Source: Carposina sasakii (taxonomy: Eukaryota; Arthropoda; Insecta; Lepidoptera; Carposinidae). Taken from it: DNA of 64,000 nucleotides. The notes under the pieces were generated by a model. It saw only the letters and a list, made by a program, of their open reading frames with translations, made no database searches and was not told where the DNA came from. The translations under genes were made by a program, and so were the position numbers. Location: positions 10,552,120-10,616,119 of the forward strand of contig CP053149.1 of assembly GCA_014607495.2 (NCBI GenBank), written 5' to 3'. Of the stretch, positions 1 through 13,644 are shown one piece after another. Position 1 is the first letter of the stretch. Each line of letters opens with the position of its first letter.

Positions 1-1185
1 CGGATCAGCTCCGCGGTGCACGAAATTCGAACCCCGCTTTACATTTTCAACCGATTGCGCACGAGAAGCGTGAGCTCGTGTAATGTTATTGATCGTCTAG
101 CTAGCGAGATATGCCCTGTCTATTATTCAATAAAAAAACTAGCAAATAAAAGGGTTAATTCTCCTTATTTAACGGAGCGTTACCTTTGTGATACGGTGTC
201 GAATTGTATCGATGGTACATTATTGTTACAAACTACAAATTATAATTATTAGTACTTAACTTGATGTCGTATTTTATTTATACAGTGCTGCAAAAAAAAT
301 TCAAACCTTTATTTATGTGCAAGTTTACGTAACCGCACGGCTACGGGAATAGCCACTCGCGTCTTAGTCGCTGCATAGTCATTCATTGAGATACAGCTCT
401 ATCAGGAGTTAGGACTAAAGAAATCAGGGATTTTTTTCAGTTTTTGTCATCCCATTTAAATTTTTAACAAAATTATCGGTGCTATACATAACCATATTTC
501 ATTTTGGGTATTAAAATAAGCGGTAATCGTGTACGATATGCAAACAGCGCGATAGTTCGAAAGGATTGCTGTGTAGGGGCGTTAGCGTATGAATAATTAT
601 AATTCGTTAGTTGCGAGAATGGATTTGTGTACTTAAGCGATTAAAGATATTTGAATACGGCTTTACAGCGATAGGTGTAAGTGGGAGCTCCATAGGCAAA
701 TACAGATGTTCGCACTCCCGTGGCTAGGCCGGCTTGCGCGGCATCGACCCGACTACCCTAGCCAGATTAAGACTAATGGAATGAACAAATTGTGCGATAT
801 GGAAATAAATATTTAAATACGACTGAATGCGCAAAATGTTTATTTAGCTTCCAGCAGTTAACGTTTATTTTGTAAATCTAACACTATCATCTATCCATGT
901 TAAAATTTAAGAGATGCTATTTCTAAGTGATGAGGCCGGCTAGTAAAAATCAATAGAGTGTAGACTATACTTTAGTATAGGTAGGTAGTACAAGTAATAA
1001 AAACTAACCGTGTTATTGCAACTTGTCCTGTGCTGATTGATGCAGGAATACATCAGCTGCATCTGCTTCCGTAAATGTCGTAAGAGTCAAATAAGGAACA
1101 CGGGCATTTCTCATGCGATGAGCTAGTTATTAGCAGTACATCTTAACTATACCCTCAAAATTGGTCAGAAGTGGCACCATGTGGT
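1..1185. other. AT-rich intergenic DNA, no gene seen
   Basis: Only short open frames without recognisable protein character occur here; the longest, near the left edge, is 78 codons and resembles nothing I know. No splice-linked coding series, RNA gene or clear repeat was seen. Confidence 0.5.
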
Positions 1186-1255
1186 CCTATCGGCTCTTGG
1201 TGCTCTGCATACACCGTAAGGGATAAAGGCGTGATTATATGTATGTATGTATGTT
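1186..1255 (+). mobile_element. 3' tail of a LINE-type retrotransposon
   Basis: The segment ends AGGCGTGATTATATGTATG followed by more ATGT repeats. Nearly the same end closes the decayed LINE fragment at 58755-59222 (AGGCGTGATTATTATGTATG). The preceding bases read as a short LINE C-terminus-like peptide (SAYTVRDKG). Only the last few tens of bases are clearly shared, so its extent is uncertain. Confidence 0.4.
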
Positions 1256-3784
1256 ATTGTACAAAGTATATATACGAGTAGTATGTAGGTGTACAAAAGA
1301 ATTTAAACATTGCCAAAATTTTCATAACAGATATTCCATACATTCCAAACTGTCAAATGTCATTTTTAAACAGTGTTCAACTTGAGACGCGGATTTTGTA
1401 ATAATATCATAAGAATTTAAAAGGTTTAGTAACGTAAAACAATTTACCGAATACTAAAATGTTTGTTCAATAATCTTTCCAATCTTTATTTTTTACTGAT
1501 TTAGCAATGTCCGTCCGTCCCATTCTGTCTTGGTGATCGATCACAGGCCACGTGCTCCGATTCCCTGAACCTTTGCTAAAAAATGCATTTTTCTCTCAAA
1601 AAAACATTCCAAGCTTTCGACAATAGCCCCACATCGCGATAAAAGCAAGCAAACAGTAGATAGCCAAATATTTGAGCGCGGGCGTAGTGGAGCATAAAAA
1701 TGGCTGACAAAGGCATTAACGAAGGATTAGGACAGACGCAATGTTATTTGATTACTTAGACAAATTCACGGATATGGGAACATTAGATGATCCTCTTCAG
1801 CTCACAATGGAGCGGTATTTGTGTACGATATAAGGAGATTTAAGTATCTCGATCACTTTAAAATACTACTTAGGTAGCTACTTATTTCGAGATTTTTTGG
1901 CCTACTCAAAGCCATGTTTTAAAACACGTGATAGAGGAAAATCTAGAACGATATGTTAAACTCCCTGTAGTAGGAGTTTCAGTTAGATAGGTAGGTACAT
2001 GATTATTTCCTATACTTGGTTATTTATTAGGTAGGTACCTAAGTACCAAGTTTTTGTTGGTTGTTAGGTAATGCTTTTATTTTTTATTTTGGCAACAATC
2101 AGTCATTAAATACTAAAATTACATAAATTAAAACATTTTCTTACGAAAGACCTTACAGTGCCAAGTATTAGTAAATTTCTATTGTTAATAGCAATAGATA
2201 TATAGAATAACAAAAAATCATTGTAAGCTAGGTACGTAGTTAGTTATACATACTTCAATTTACTTATTTAGGCGTACTTTATCTAGACACTAATTTTATA
2301 AGTCTAATAATATCATAATTATAAGTAAGTGTTCTTATTTTCTGCATTGTTAACTTTATTAGAGTGGAGGTAAACTAATACACAACAAATTCATAACTGT
2401 CCGTGATGTCTGTCTATAGAATAGAAATAAATTGCTAGATACGTAATTGTAGCTACTCGTAGTAGCTGTATGTATAGGTAGGTAGAACTACTACGGCCTG
2501 CTACGCGTGCGCTAAGCGGGGCTTTGAGCTACTACGACGCTACGAAGCGATCAATATAAATTGCCTCGCTATACTAACAGCTGCGCCGCGTCTTCTGTCG
2601 CTGTTCCCGTCGCATGCTGAAGAAACAATTTGCTTAGCTCCTATGTATAGGTTTGGAGTATTGTATAGCTATGAAATAAATCATATTATTAGACGGGAGT
2701 TACCTAATTTAAAACCTTACGTTTTATTTAGAAGACTTTCTGGAGCGAACCCATTAATAAAACATCGCAAGTAAAATGATTAAAATATCATATGCATTTT
2801 TTTTAAACGTAAAACTTTATTTCTCGTAAGCATCTCATAATATGCATATGTACCTATAAACTCATAATAATTTACATTTATTACTGCATTTTCTGTGGAC
2901 TACCGAAAAAGAAATATATTTTCCCGAGATAAAAAAGTAGGTAGCCTTAGTTTTTTTTTAGTTTTTCAGGCTAGCTAGACTATCGGAGTATCAAATTTTA
3001 TTTCAATTGTTCAAAAGTTTTAGCGTGAAAGCGTGACAGACAGACAGAGCTTTTGATAAGGATATTTTATTATAGTAAAACGAACAAACTTGATGGAACT
3101 ATGTATTACATGTTTTTAAATAAATTATCGAATCTACTTTTGTGTACTTACCCTACACTACACCGATCATCATCTAGCTATAATCAATATTCTATATTAT
3201 AGGTTATCTACAACTTGTATTAATTGTTTGTTAAGTATAATTTTTTTATTTCGATTATCAAATTGCTTTTGTTTAATATTGAAACATTTGACATGTAATT
3301 TTAAGTAGTACTGAAAGTAAGTACCTACTCGCTTCGACATGTGCTTGAAAAACTTGAAACACGTTTATCATTATACTACAAGACATTTTAAGTAGCTCCA
3401 ACCCAAATCTTGTTTAAAGTTCGGATTAACTTGTATTCACACGTTGTAATGGGGTAATATAGAAAGGATATTGTACTAAATCGGTAAAATATGGACCGAT
3501 AAGGTCCCGGCATTAATCATCAGACTGGCGTGAAATCAAATTACTACCGTTTACCAGTCGCAGGCAGAATCAAAGGGTTGCAACTGCGTGACCAATACAA
3601 CCCTTCCAATTTTCTACACCTGTCTCCCTCTGATAAACGTATTTACCCTTAGCTAGAATGAGACGCAGAATAATAAATTCACGCATACACGTACACCGCA
3701 AATCGAGACTTGTGCAAATCTAAAATGCAAACAAATATCGTCATGAAATTGGTTTTGCGTTGGTGATAAAAGTTATTATTTGTA

Positions 3785-4560
3785 ATGAAAATGTCACGCG
3801 GCGAATCCCCCGCGCTGGGGGAAACCGTTTCTGGGATTTTTTCCCAAGTGATTTGGTATATAAATGGCTGATTTTAGAAGTAGTTCGCTAAATAAGATGC
3901 GTCATATTTATTTCCTAGGACGCTGAATAAGAAGAGTCATACACGAATTTCTTCATTACCAACCGAGTGAGCAGTCACCTTTGACTCTACATATTTCATA
4001 TTCTTTTGACGGTAAAACATAGAACTCTGAACTTTATGTTATCTGTGCGGTAAAAGAACAAAAAGGACCTAATAAAGTCAAAACGTGGCAATTAAAACAA
4101 ATGAATGCTATTTAAATTAAAGGTAGAGCCATGGGTAGAACAATTCAAACATAAAGTTGCACGTGGTAATGATGAGCCTAAAAAGCTACTAATAAAATAC
4201 TTGCTGAAAACTAATGACTACCTCATGAACCAATCTACAAAAAATCTAGTCTAATCTGTAGGTACCTAATTACAAAATTTATAATCTATGTTATCCTTTA
4301 TTTGTCAGTACATAGATTAGAAAGTACCACTAAAACATAATATCTGCTGCAGAAGATTGACGGCGCAATAGCTGACTATACAAAAGTGGAATTGGAAAAG
4401 CTCGAACTTGGGGAATTAATCCCGATTGACTTTTGTAAATGGGGGCTCCATTTTAATTAGGGCAAATGGGCCAGTTGGGTCCACGGCGGAGGCGGACGTG
4501 CCGGCACAATGCTTCCATGATTGACACAAATTACCTCTAATCGATGACTATAACACAAAC
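3785..4560. promoter_or_regulatory. Candidate non-coding regulatory islands
   Basis: Two GC-richer patches interrupt AT-rich DNA: about 3795-3860 (CGCGGCGAATCCCCCGCGCT) and about 4432-4545 (CCAGTTGGGTCCACGGCGGA). They are not open over any length, do not match repeats elsewhere in the window, and contain homeodomain-like ATTA cores. Calling them regulatory is inference from composition. Confidence 0.2.
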
Positions 4561-5639
4561 ACATGCACCGAACCTATAAAATCGAACCTTTTGTTGAGTT
4601 CCTACAACTTACGGTGAACATTTTACTGGTTGAAAAGAAAACACATAAAGATGATGCGGAATGGCTCAGAACTTTAATCCAAGACGGAAAAAGTTCAGTT
4701 ATGTTGACATAGGAAAGGGTTATATCCGTAGTTTTGTGCTCAATTTAAAATTAAATCTAATTGTATTTTAATCCCGGCGATAAATGTCAATCAAGTCTCT
4801 CTGCGACTGTGATACATGTATCGTGAGCTCAACTCGTCGCGCCCCCGTACCTTTTCAAAAAGGATTTTGAAGCAAGGGTGAAATTAAAATGTCAAAATAG
4901 TAGCGACGTACTACGATGTATTTGTCTCCGGCTTTATGAGAAACTATTGTGCATTTAAATTCTATAGCAGCACCGAAAAACGATACCATTTAAGCTCTTT
5001 ATTCATGTAAAAGTGTAAACTTAAAAAAATGTAGATGACGCGTCTGTATTGATCTTTTTAGTAGGATGCATATTAGTTGATTCAGTAAGAATAGGGTAAG
5101 TATCGGTTTCTTCTTTTTTATAACTAGGTATTATTATGAAAACTGACGAGTATTTCCGCCTTTTTTCATAAAGTAATATTGCACAATATTTGAAGGGCAC
5201 CTCGAAAGTATGCACATTCCTTGAATTGCTTTCTGCTATTGTGTTGTGCTTATTTGTTTGGCTATTCAGTCAGAGTGGGCCCGGCGAGGGATGGAGAGCA
5301 AATAAATAATTACACGCATTCTGCAGATATTTGCCCCGGAGCAAAGTTGACGACCCCTGCGTCAAATATATACTACATACATATTTAATGGCTGCTTCGA
5401 AAAAAGTGTTTTCAAGTCATCCTAACAATTATTTCAGTATTATTACTTTCACACCTCTGCTATTTAAAAAGAGTTTATGAGGGTTATGTGTAAGTGAGTT
5501 AAAGGTAAGTAGACTTTAAATAAACCTGCATGAATTTCTATGTCAAGTACGGGGTGTTTTGACAAAAATATGTTTTAACAGGAAATCGAAGGACCAGCAA
5601 AATTAATGCTTTTGTCTGACGACAGAGTTTAGTGTGTCA

Positions 5640-6560
5640 ATTAGAGTTGTGCATGGCGCAGACGCAGCAGGCAGCGCATGCTCAGCGGGCATCGCGGCTC
5701 CCGGGGCTGCGTCGCGTAGGGGCATATAACAACAAATTGATCGGCATGAATAATGTGTTTTTACCAGGTTTTTACAGATGTTTGACAAATTCATTGCTTT
5801 TCTGACGCTGAATAATAATGACGGTTCGTTCTACATCCAATGCTGCTGCAGCTGTCTTATTGAAAAACTGTTGAAGTAAACTATTAACCTGTTGGATAAA
5901 GAAATTTTTTTACGAACAGAACAAAATTAACAGACAAACTAATTATTCTGCATTATTATTTGACTCGCCTATGCTTTACCTCAATGCTATATTTCGATTC
6001 CTCAATTTTTTTTTCTATTAACAACAGTTTTATAAGCAACGAATTTTATTGTTGCACCGGCCTAACTCAGGCTTGTTCTGCAATTATTTCTTCCGTGAAT
6101 TTTATTAGTGTCAGGACAAAAGGTGTTCACAATACATTTTTTATAGTTTATAATCACCTCCATACGAAAAAGTGATTACAATTTAACTTTTGTTGCCGCC
6201 ACTAGTAGGTAGAGCGGACCTGCTGGGCGCTCTATAATTACGCTGCGAGTAACATTCCGGCTTTTGTAAACGATAACACGGAAGCTGTCGCGAAGTCTTA
6301 AAAAACGAAGCATTGTTACAGTAATGCATTTGGGAGTAAATATTGAGGAGACACAAAGCAGGGTGAGTTAACCCTTGAATAGGTTCCGCGGGGTGCCATT
6401 ACGGCCAAAGAGTTGGGCCGGGCCGCGCAGCGCCGCGCCGTCCGCCCGGCTGCCTCCGACTTTGTCAATCTAATTAAAATATCAATATGTTCACTGCACT
6501 CCGCGTTGACAATTCGATTTTACGCCTCACACCCTCTCTTTTGTTCTCGTTCAAAAGCGC
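5640..6560. promoter_or_regulatory. Candidate non-coding regulatory islands
   Basis: GC-rich blocks lie at about 5645-5740 and 6375-6560. The second contains GCGCCGCGCCGTCCGCCCGG, then AT-rich sequence with ATTA-type cores. Short open frames through the CpG-rich parts look like by-products of composition. Function is inferred only from contrast with the surroundings. Confidence 0.2.
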
Positions 6561-7864
6561 TACAAAACATGACTGTGTTAGTGTCTACATTTGCATATAA
6601 CTTCATATAACGTAGGTCTGAAGATTCTTTACTATTGATGACCATGTCGCTTCTGATCAGATCTAATTAATACCTTTCCAATAAATAAATAAGTGTGATT
6701 TTCGAAACTCTACCTATAACATTATATCCAATTGTATCTACTTATAACACTGATAGAACTGTCATATTTGCTTAATTTCAAGTTTGAAAGCAATTCCTGT
6801 GAATGGCTATCAATTATCCACCCGTCATGGCGTGTTTTGAAATACAATAAAGTCAACGACTTCTATATCTGGCAGCATGTCATACATCCTCTGAGCTAGG
6901 AATGGCGTGAACGATCGTCTGTCTGTCGTCGCGGAGCGCTATAAAAATACCCAACTTTTTCGCTTTCAATTCCAGGTACCTCCAATACAACAAACATCGA
7001 TAAAAACGTGACGTGTCAATCGATTTTTTTTTTCTGTATATGTGTCGCAAATTCGCACAAATCAAACATTGAAGTGTTAAAACTTTTCGGATACAAAGGG
7101 ATTTTGTAAAGTTGCCGGCAGGGAGCAGAGCAGTGACGCACATTGTGACATTCAGTGACAGGGATCATTAGTTAGTAAAATGTCAACTCCCGATTCCATT
7201 TCTATTTTGGACTCGTAAAATTACAAGAAGGTAGACTCATAAACAACTTTGAACAATATTTATGGTTTTTTTTCAGTCACAACTTTCGTCATTTAAGTAA
7301 TGGTTCGGCACCCGTTTTTCTTTAAAATATTTTGGGCGTTCAAAAATTTTTAAGAGATAGGGTGTATTGAATGTACTACATCAGTAGGTGAAGCAGTTTG
7401 GAGTTGATACGTTTAAAACAGTTTTCTTGGGTACTTACATCCTATGATTAATTATAAAACCTCATTGGGTACATCTTTATTTTAAGCTTACTTGTAAGTC
7501 CTACTATAAGTAAGTACCTACCTACACTTCCTATTTGTGTAATAAATATGATAGATAACTGTCAAGTTTCAAAATCATAGTGAAGAAGGTTAGGTACCTA
7601 GCTATTATTTGCGGTGTTTTAGCTTTTACTCATTGATAAATTCACAGATTACAATTTATCCACTTGTAAACCTAGGTTACTACGTAAAGAAAATATTCAT
7701 TTTGATACAACGAATAATCAGATGCAATAAATCTCACTAAACAGCAAATGTTACAATGCACGGCTGGCGCAATATTTCATCGCTATCGCAAAAACTGTTA
7801 CCCTTTTTTGTTTTCTATTACAATTGTCACCCTTTCACTTCCATTTCAATTAAATAATGTCTGG

Positions 7865-9140
7865 TCATTTGGGGCGGGCTGGGACTGTCGCAGCCGGGGC
7901 CGCAGTCCCGGACGCGTCGTGTTCGCGCCTCCAGGGCTCCCTTACCGTTTTGCGCAAAGTGCACGTCATCCTGCAAGCACATTAATCACAGCCATTATTA
8001 AACTTGTTATTGTGCTCATTTGAAGATAACGTTTTATAAACGGTGCCGTCCCTCCTAACAATATAAGCTTCCTGTAATAACGTGTAAACGATTCGTATGG
8101 AGTGTACATTTCTTTAGTGAAAAGCGTTGATTAATGATCCTCCATCGTAATCCTCAACAGCAAATCCGATTAGAAACATTGGCATTCTATAATTACTATT
8201 AGATTACATTAAAACAAATTCAATTCGATCGATGATCTTGCGTAATAGAGCTAAGTATATAGCAATACATTGTGTTATAGGTTAAAATCCGTGTGGTAAA
8301 ACCCACGTCAACGGTATTTACCTAATACGCGATTGACTGGTTTTGGTGGACGTCTATGATCGTTTACCGATGACGAAGGTGCGGTGACGTAGCGTGCGCG
8401 TCGTGGTCGAACTACTCAGGAGTGACTAGGTGGAATTTCCGACTCTAAACCTTGACACGGCCCGTGTTGGCAAACTGCCGCTATAAGGCTCTATCAAGTG
8501 TTTGTTCGACTTTCTGAGAAATGCAAATTCGCAGGTGTTTTTCCTCCTTCTTGCGTAACTGATGCCTGTTCAAGTTAAAAACTTATTGTTTATTTATACC
8601 AATTCTTAATTCGTAGGTACTTTGAATGTCTTGAATAACATTGCTTTTTCCAATGTTTAGGTCAAATATTTAGTTGTGAATACGTTCCTTTCACAAAGAC
8701 AATTTCTTGCTAGAACAAACCCGGAGTCGCAATATTAAAACACACTCAGGTAGACGAATAAAAATAAATAGCTGCGCAATAAAACAATTTCCAAAAGATA
8801 CCGCTAGAGCCGTTTCACCCTCATTTTAAAAGAACAACAGTCGAAACTTACACGCCCATAAAACAATTGTGAGGTGCCAATACCGATCCGGTCCGGCTCG
8901 CCGTAAACTATGTCTGCAGTTTTGACATTTACAGTTCTTAATTTAACAAAAGCTAATTTTGTTGCATTTTATTGCCCTGAAATAGGATCAGCAGCCATTA
9001 GGGCATTTTTTGCCACGCCTTTTATTAGGGTGTCGTCCGAAGGCCACGCGGCAGAGACAAAGCGTTGTGATGTGACCGGACTAGTTGGCAAAAACATCCA
9101 GTGACGGCTTCTTTTGCCAACCGGCTACATCCGACCCATA
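7865..9140. promoter_or_regulatory. Candidate non-coding regulatory islands
   Basis: Three islands: about 7870-8000 (GGGACTGTCGCAGCCGGGGC, then an ATTA-rich segment), 8330-8490 (CGTAGCGTGCGCGTCGTGGT) and 8876-9140 (CCGATCCGGTCCGGCTCGCC). No coding frame or internal repeat explains them. They could be conserved enhancers or unrecognised old insertions. Confidence 0.2.
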
Positions 9141-10404
9141 TCCGATATGGTCATCTGTTAAAACCAATCACGGTATAAGAAGTTCGGCGGATTATTCACG
9201 TACTAAATAAAAATGTGAAACAGTGTGCAGATTGCAAAGATGCTAGCGCTGTGGTAAACAGATTCTAATCTTATTTTGCGATGAGTTTAGGATATAATGT
9301 TTTGGTTAACATATGAAGATTACAAAGTTTGCTTAAAAATTATGAAATGGAATGATTATAATAATTATTTGTTTGCTCAAAACATGTTACAATAAAGTAA
9401 ACTTATTATTACAGTATTAGATCAGAGACATGTTTCACCAAGAAATGTGGCATCCAAGAAACTCATGTCATAAACGTTTTCCAGTATAAGTATTATAGTT
9501 GTTTATTGTAATCCTCAGATACCTACACCTACACTAGTGATAATAGGTAGGTACTAGCATTATTTTGAACTTACGAGTACCTATATTGATAAGTATATGG
9601 AAGATTGTGTTGCTTTGGTGTGCTACTTTGCAATAACAGATCTTAAGAGATTTGTTATAATATGTAATTTTGTATATCTTACATTTAATCATCAACTGTT
9701 TCATATAGTCAGAGCTCAAAGTATGGAACGATACGTAGAAACTCAAATATAATTACTGCCATATCCAAACTCTAAACATGATTTAAACAAATCAAACTCT
9801 ACATTCTGTGTTTAAATAGCGTATAATCGTTATAAATTCTAATAGTTCATTCTAGACAATGAACATTAGTGAGCACAAAAAATAATTTGAAGGCAGGCAA
9901 GGCGATACAAAAGAAGGTTACAAATGAGTCGACTGCCCAAAATGTGCTGCACATTAAAATACATGTTAATGGGAGCTAGAACATGTTGTAACCCTTTCTT
10001 TGTCCTTGTTCTTTATTGTTTTATTTCGGGGGTCAATGTGTACTTTTTGCGCGACCCTACGGTAGGTTTATGAATCAATTAATTAAATGTCTCTACGGTC
10101 ATTGTCGATGAGTAAATATGGAAATGAACTAGAAAACAACAATGGTCTGATTTATAGTCGTCTGTTGAACAAAAAATTAAGCTTAAGGTGAGAATTGTAG
10201 AGTATTTATTTAGTTACCGGTTGACTTTGGCTCAGTCTATAAACAAAGCAATGGGTTTACGCGGTATCTCACTAACCAACAGTACAGTACCTACTGGATG
10301 ATAAATAGATACTTATTGCAAGCTCATCGACCTTTGGAAATACAGTCAGTGAAATAGCAATCGAAATAACATTTTCTGCTAAAGGTAGGCTTAACAGACA
10401 ATAC

Positions 10405-10455
10405 ATACATCAGCCTACAGCAATCCACTGCTGGACGTAGGCCTCCTCCAGAGCA
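10405..10455 (-). mobile_element. RTE-type retroelement 3' end fragment
   Basis: The reverse complement reads GGCCTACGTCCAGCAGTGGA followed by a TGTAGGCTGA-like end. This is the 3' signature also seen at 34219-34348 (GTCCAGCAGTGGACTGCAAT AGGCTGA) and 57285-57545. Only about 50 bases survive. Confidence 0.6.
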
Positions 10456-11229
10456 CGCCATAAGGTTCGAACTCCCGTTTTGCCATCCAGTTACTACTCG
10501 TACTTACCAGCCGCCCTTTTCAAGTCATATCGGTCGGTCTACGGACCGGCGGCGCCGTCCAACTTGCACCTGCTTACTCTACCGTCTATCGGTTCTATGA
10601 CAGTTTTGACTAGCCCGCTGCCACTTCAGATTGCTATGCCCATAATTATTATACTATTGGAATTTCTCCCCCATATCAAGATTACTCCATTATAATTGCA
10701 TCACAATCTGATTATTACAAACAGATGAGAAATCACCAAAAGAACTATTATTAGATCATTATTTTCAGGACAAACCCAATAATAAAGTAAAATATTAATT
10801 ATCGCCATGTGGTAGGATGTGGTTACGGTGTTTTATCATTATAGGTCAGTGGTAATTTCAAGATAGAACTTTAAAAATACAATATTATTGTGAACTCTAT
10901 ATTTACGTAGTGTTTGGCCTTGATTTTTTGTTGTGTGTTATAATTACCATTATGTATAGGTATACATACGAGTACATTACATTACACTTGGCTGTAGGTA
11001 CCTATTCCCGTAATGGGATAGCCAGAACTTGTGATAAAGGATACAGCCGCGTTTGACATAGCAGGAACTGGCTGGAACTGTCCGAGTTTCTTAGTCGACT
11101 CTTACGATATGTACAGAAGAACATGTACCTACCTACCTGATGTATTCTAGAGAATCCTGTCCCCCCGCATCAGCCCAGGATCTTACATACATACATTATC
11201 ACAAGATAGATTTTAAAAAGAAATATTAT

Positions 11230-11375
11230 GGTCGATTCCGGCAGTCACACTTAAACCTAAACCTAGTCTTAGTCAGGTCTATCTCTCTCCGTTCTTAACA
11301 TAAATGGCTGAGAGAGAAAAGGACAGGTAGGACTAATTTTACGCTTAGGTTTAAGAGTGACTGCCGGAATCGACC
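11230..11375. mobile_element. Palindromic MITE, copy 1 of 3
   Basis: The element begins GGTCGATTCCGGCAGTCACA and ends with its near-exact inverse, ending GGAATCGACC. The arms run about 50 bases each side of a short centre containing ACATAAATGGCTGAGAGAGA. Both sides are flanked by ATATTAT, which may be a target duplication or part of the end. Related copies are at 50996-51089 and 58101-58246. It has no coding capacity. Confidence 0.85.
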
Positions 11376-12142
11376 ATATTATAATACTTATTTGTTTTTT
11401 TTTTGTTTGCTGTTTATACCTATACACCCTATATATAACATGCAGTTAATGTTCGAAGTACTTACAGCAGCTAAACTGCCAAAATTCAACCAGCTATGAA
11501 CATAAGTTTGTTCACACTTCAGACTTAGTTGAGACTGCAATTACACAAAAAGGTAGCAGGATTGTATGATTGATTGTACTGTGTTAGATTACGATTAGCC
11601 GTTAGGAATAGTTGATGTAGGATGAGAAAAACTATCTGGCTCCAAGCACTTTGTCCACGCAGGCTGGAGTAGGTAATCTGGCGTACCTACTTAGGGAAAA
11701 CATACAGAATAACAGCGCACCAACAGAGCAAGCTTTATTCCAAAGTTCATTTGTTCAAATACTTAGTCATGATTTTGAATAATTCTAGATCTAGCTAGGA
11801 TGTTTTCTAAAATTCGAACACATTCGCTGCCGGCAGATTTTCTAAGGGTGCCGACATCAGGTCAACACCTAGTGCCAGGACTCAAATAAGCGTCAGCAGC
11901 ACCTCCTCTAGAAAGCCTAAAAGACGCAAATACGTAGTCGCCGGCACTGAATATCAAAAAAAAAAATATTAAGTAAGTTTTTTTAAGTAGGTACTTAGCT
12001 GGCTATATATAGGTAGATACTCCTTTAGGTATCTACTCAGGTGTATTTTTTTAATACTTCAGGCAGTAACTATATTACTTACTTTAATAAATAGGAAAAT
12101 TATTAAAGTTAAGGATTTTCATTTATTATTATGGTGTATAAG

Positions 12143-12192
12143 TTATGACATACATAAACTTATGTATGTGTTATGACATACATAAACTTATC
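12143..12192. repeat. Direct duplication of a 21-base unit
   Basis: GTTATGACATACATAAACTT occurs twice, about 28 bases apart, separated by ATGTATGT. A small local tandem duplication. Confidence 0.7.
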
Positions 12193-13080
12193 ATAAAATA
12201 TCACAAGGAACGAGTTACAGTAATGCATTATTTTATCTTTGGCTATGTTTTCCCTACAAATTATGAGTGGGTGTGGGAATATTTCGTGGGAATACACATA
12301 TTTGTTAATATCTACTAAGTATGTTATAGCCAAACTTTAATAAGCTGTACTTACATATTTCGGAAAGTCTGTTATTATAATGCGTTATGTTAGTTAAGCT
12401 TACTACGTCAAACTATAGTATTTTAAGTATAGTAAGCTTAACTACTATTCAAACAATTGGTTCTATTCTAAGTAACAGTAATAACTATTATAATTATTAT
12501 AATTAGTATACCCATGAACGTATAAAGAAAAACGGACGTAATGCTGTCACTGCACAGATTGAAGCACCGAAATGGCGGCGCGTTAGGCATGTGTGCGTAT
12601 TTTCCAGTAGGCGCCGAGCTTGCTATGGTTTGTATGTGTGGGTGGATAACGCGTCAATACACATCCCTATTCCATGGAATATCGTTGCCGAGCTTACTAT
12701 GAATGCTTCACTCTGTGTAGTCACAACACTCTGTCCGTTATTCTTTATACGTTCATGAGTATACCTATAGGTATATTATATGGCCATAACATAACAAAAG
12801 ACTACAAGCTACAGGTGAAAACTAAGAAGATAGAATGTACGAGTATTAAAGAGATAATTTATGTAAAACCGTCATCAAAGTAAAGTCGTCATCGAAAAAG
12901 CATAGGTTACATATGTAAATGTCCTTCTAAAACTACATATAGGTAATAAATACTCGTATGTATGTGTATCACGCACATCTAACTTAACGTTGAATCCACA
13001 GAGCTATAATAGCTAGACAAGGTATAAAGCTTACTTCACTTGTAAAAAGACTCCTCTTGATACCATTTACATGAAGTTGT

Positions 13081-13230
13081 AATGTATGGAACTGTATAGG
13101 CACGGGCTGACTGGATGCATATGCGTAGACGTAAGTGCCGACGTCAAGCGGTGACAGTTCCATACATTAAACTCAGAGGTACGTGTACGTCAACGCTTAC
13201 GTGCACATATGCATCCGGTGTGCTCGAGGC
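13081..13230. repeat. Interleaved inverted repeats (probable MITE)
   Basis: Two inverted-repeat pairs are interleaved. Arm A at 13081-13095 (AATGTATGGAACTGT) is inverted at 13154-13168. Arm B at about 13111-13137 (CTGGATGCATATGCGTAGAC) is inverted at about 13194-13218. The order A-B-A'-B' is unusual for a simple hairpin. The B pair looks like MITE termini; A may be older flanking structure. Confidence 0.55.
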
Positions 13231-13644
13231 TTTAAAAAGAAAAACCACGAGTCGATTTTTTCAGGAAAAGTGATTAAAATACCACCAAAATAACTTCATA
13301 TCGAAAAAGTTATAAACCTTGCCATGAGATGAGACGCATTTTGCACAGAATTAATTTGCAGAGGGTGGGTACGTTAGAGATCAAACGGCACGCGACTTTC
13401 CCTTCTGATACGTGACCAAATTAAAACAGAAACTTTCTTTTTAATAATACAAGCAAGGCACAAAATTGGCTAGATCAATAGGTAGGTTATGTTAGAATAA
13501 CTTAGGCTACATAAGACTTCCTCCGCTTATCATTTCTCAAAGGCATTTGAAAGCATAGATTTACAGAAAGTTTCTGTACCTAAATCTACTCGTATGTATG
13601 AAAGTAAGCATTTGGTAAATTAGTACGTAGGCGTATTAGCCGCG

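Larger units (their letters stand above)
1256..10404. other. Gene-poor intergenic region with GC-richer islands
   Basis: About 9 kb of AT-rich DNA with no convincing coding exon on either strand. Open frames are short, unspliced and of random composition. Several compact GC-richer islands stand out and are listed separately. CRMs, distant UTR exons or lncRNA exons could be present but cannot be recognised from sequence alone. Confidence 0.5.
10456..13080. other. Intergenic DNA outside the MITE, no gene seen
   Basis: Outside the palindromic element at 11230-11375 and a duplicated 21-base unit at 12143-12192, this stretch is AT-rich with short spurious frames only. Confidence 0.45.
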
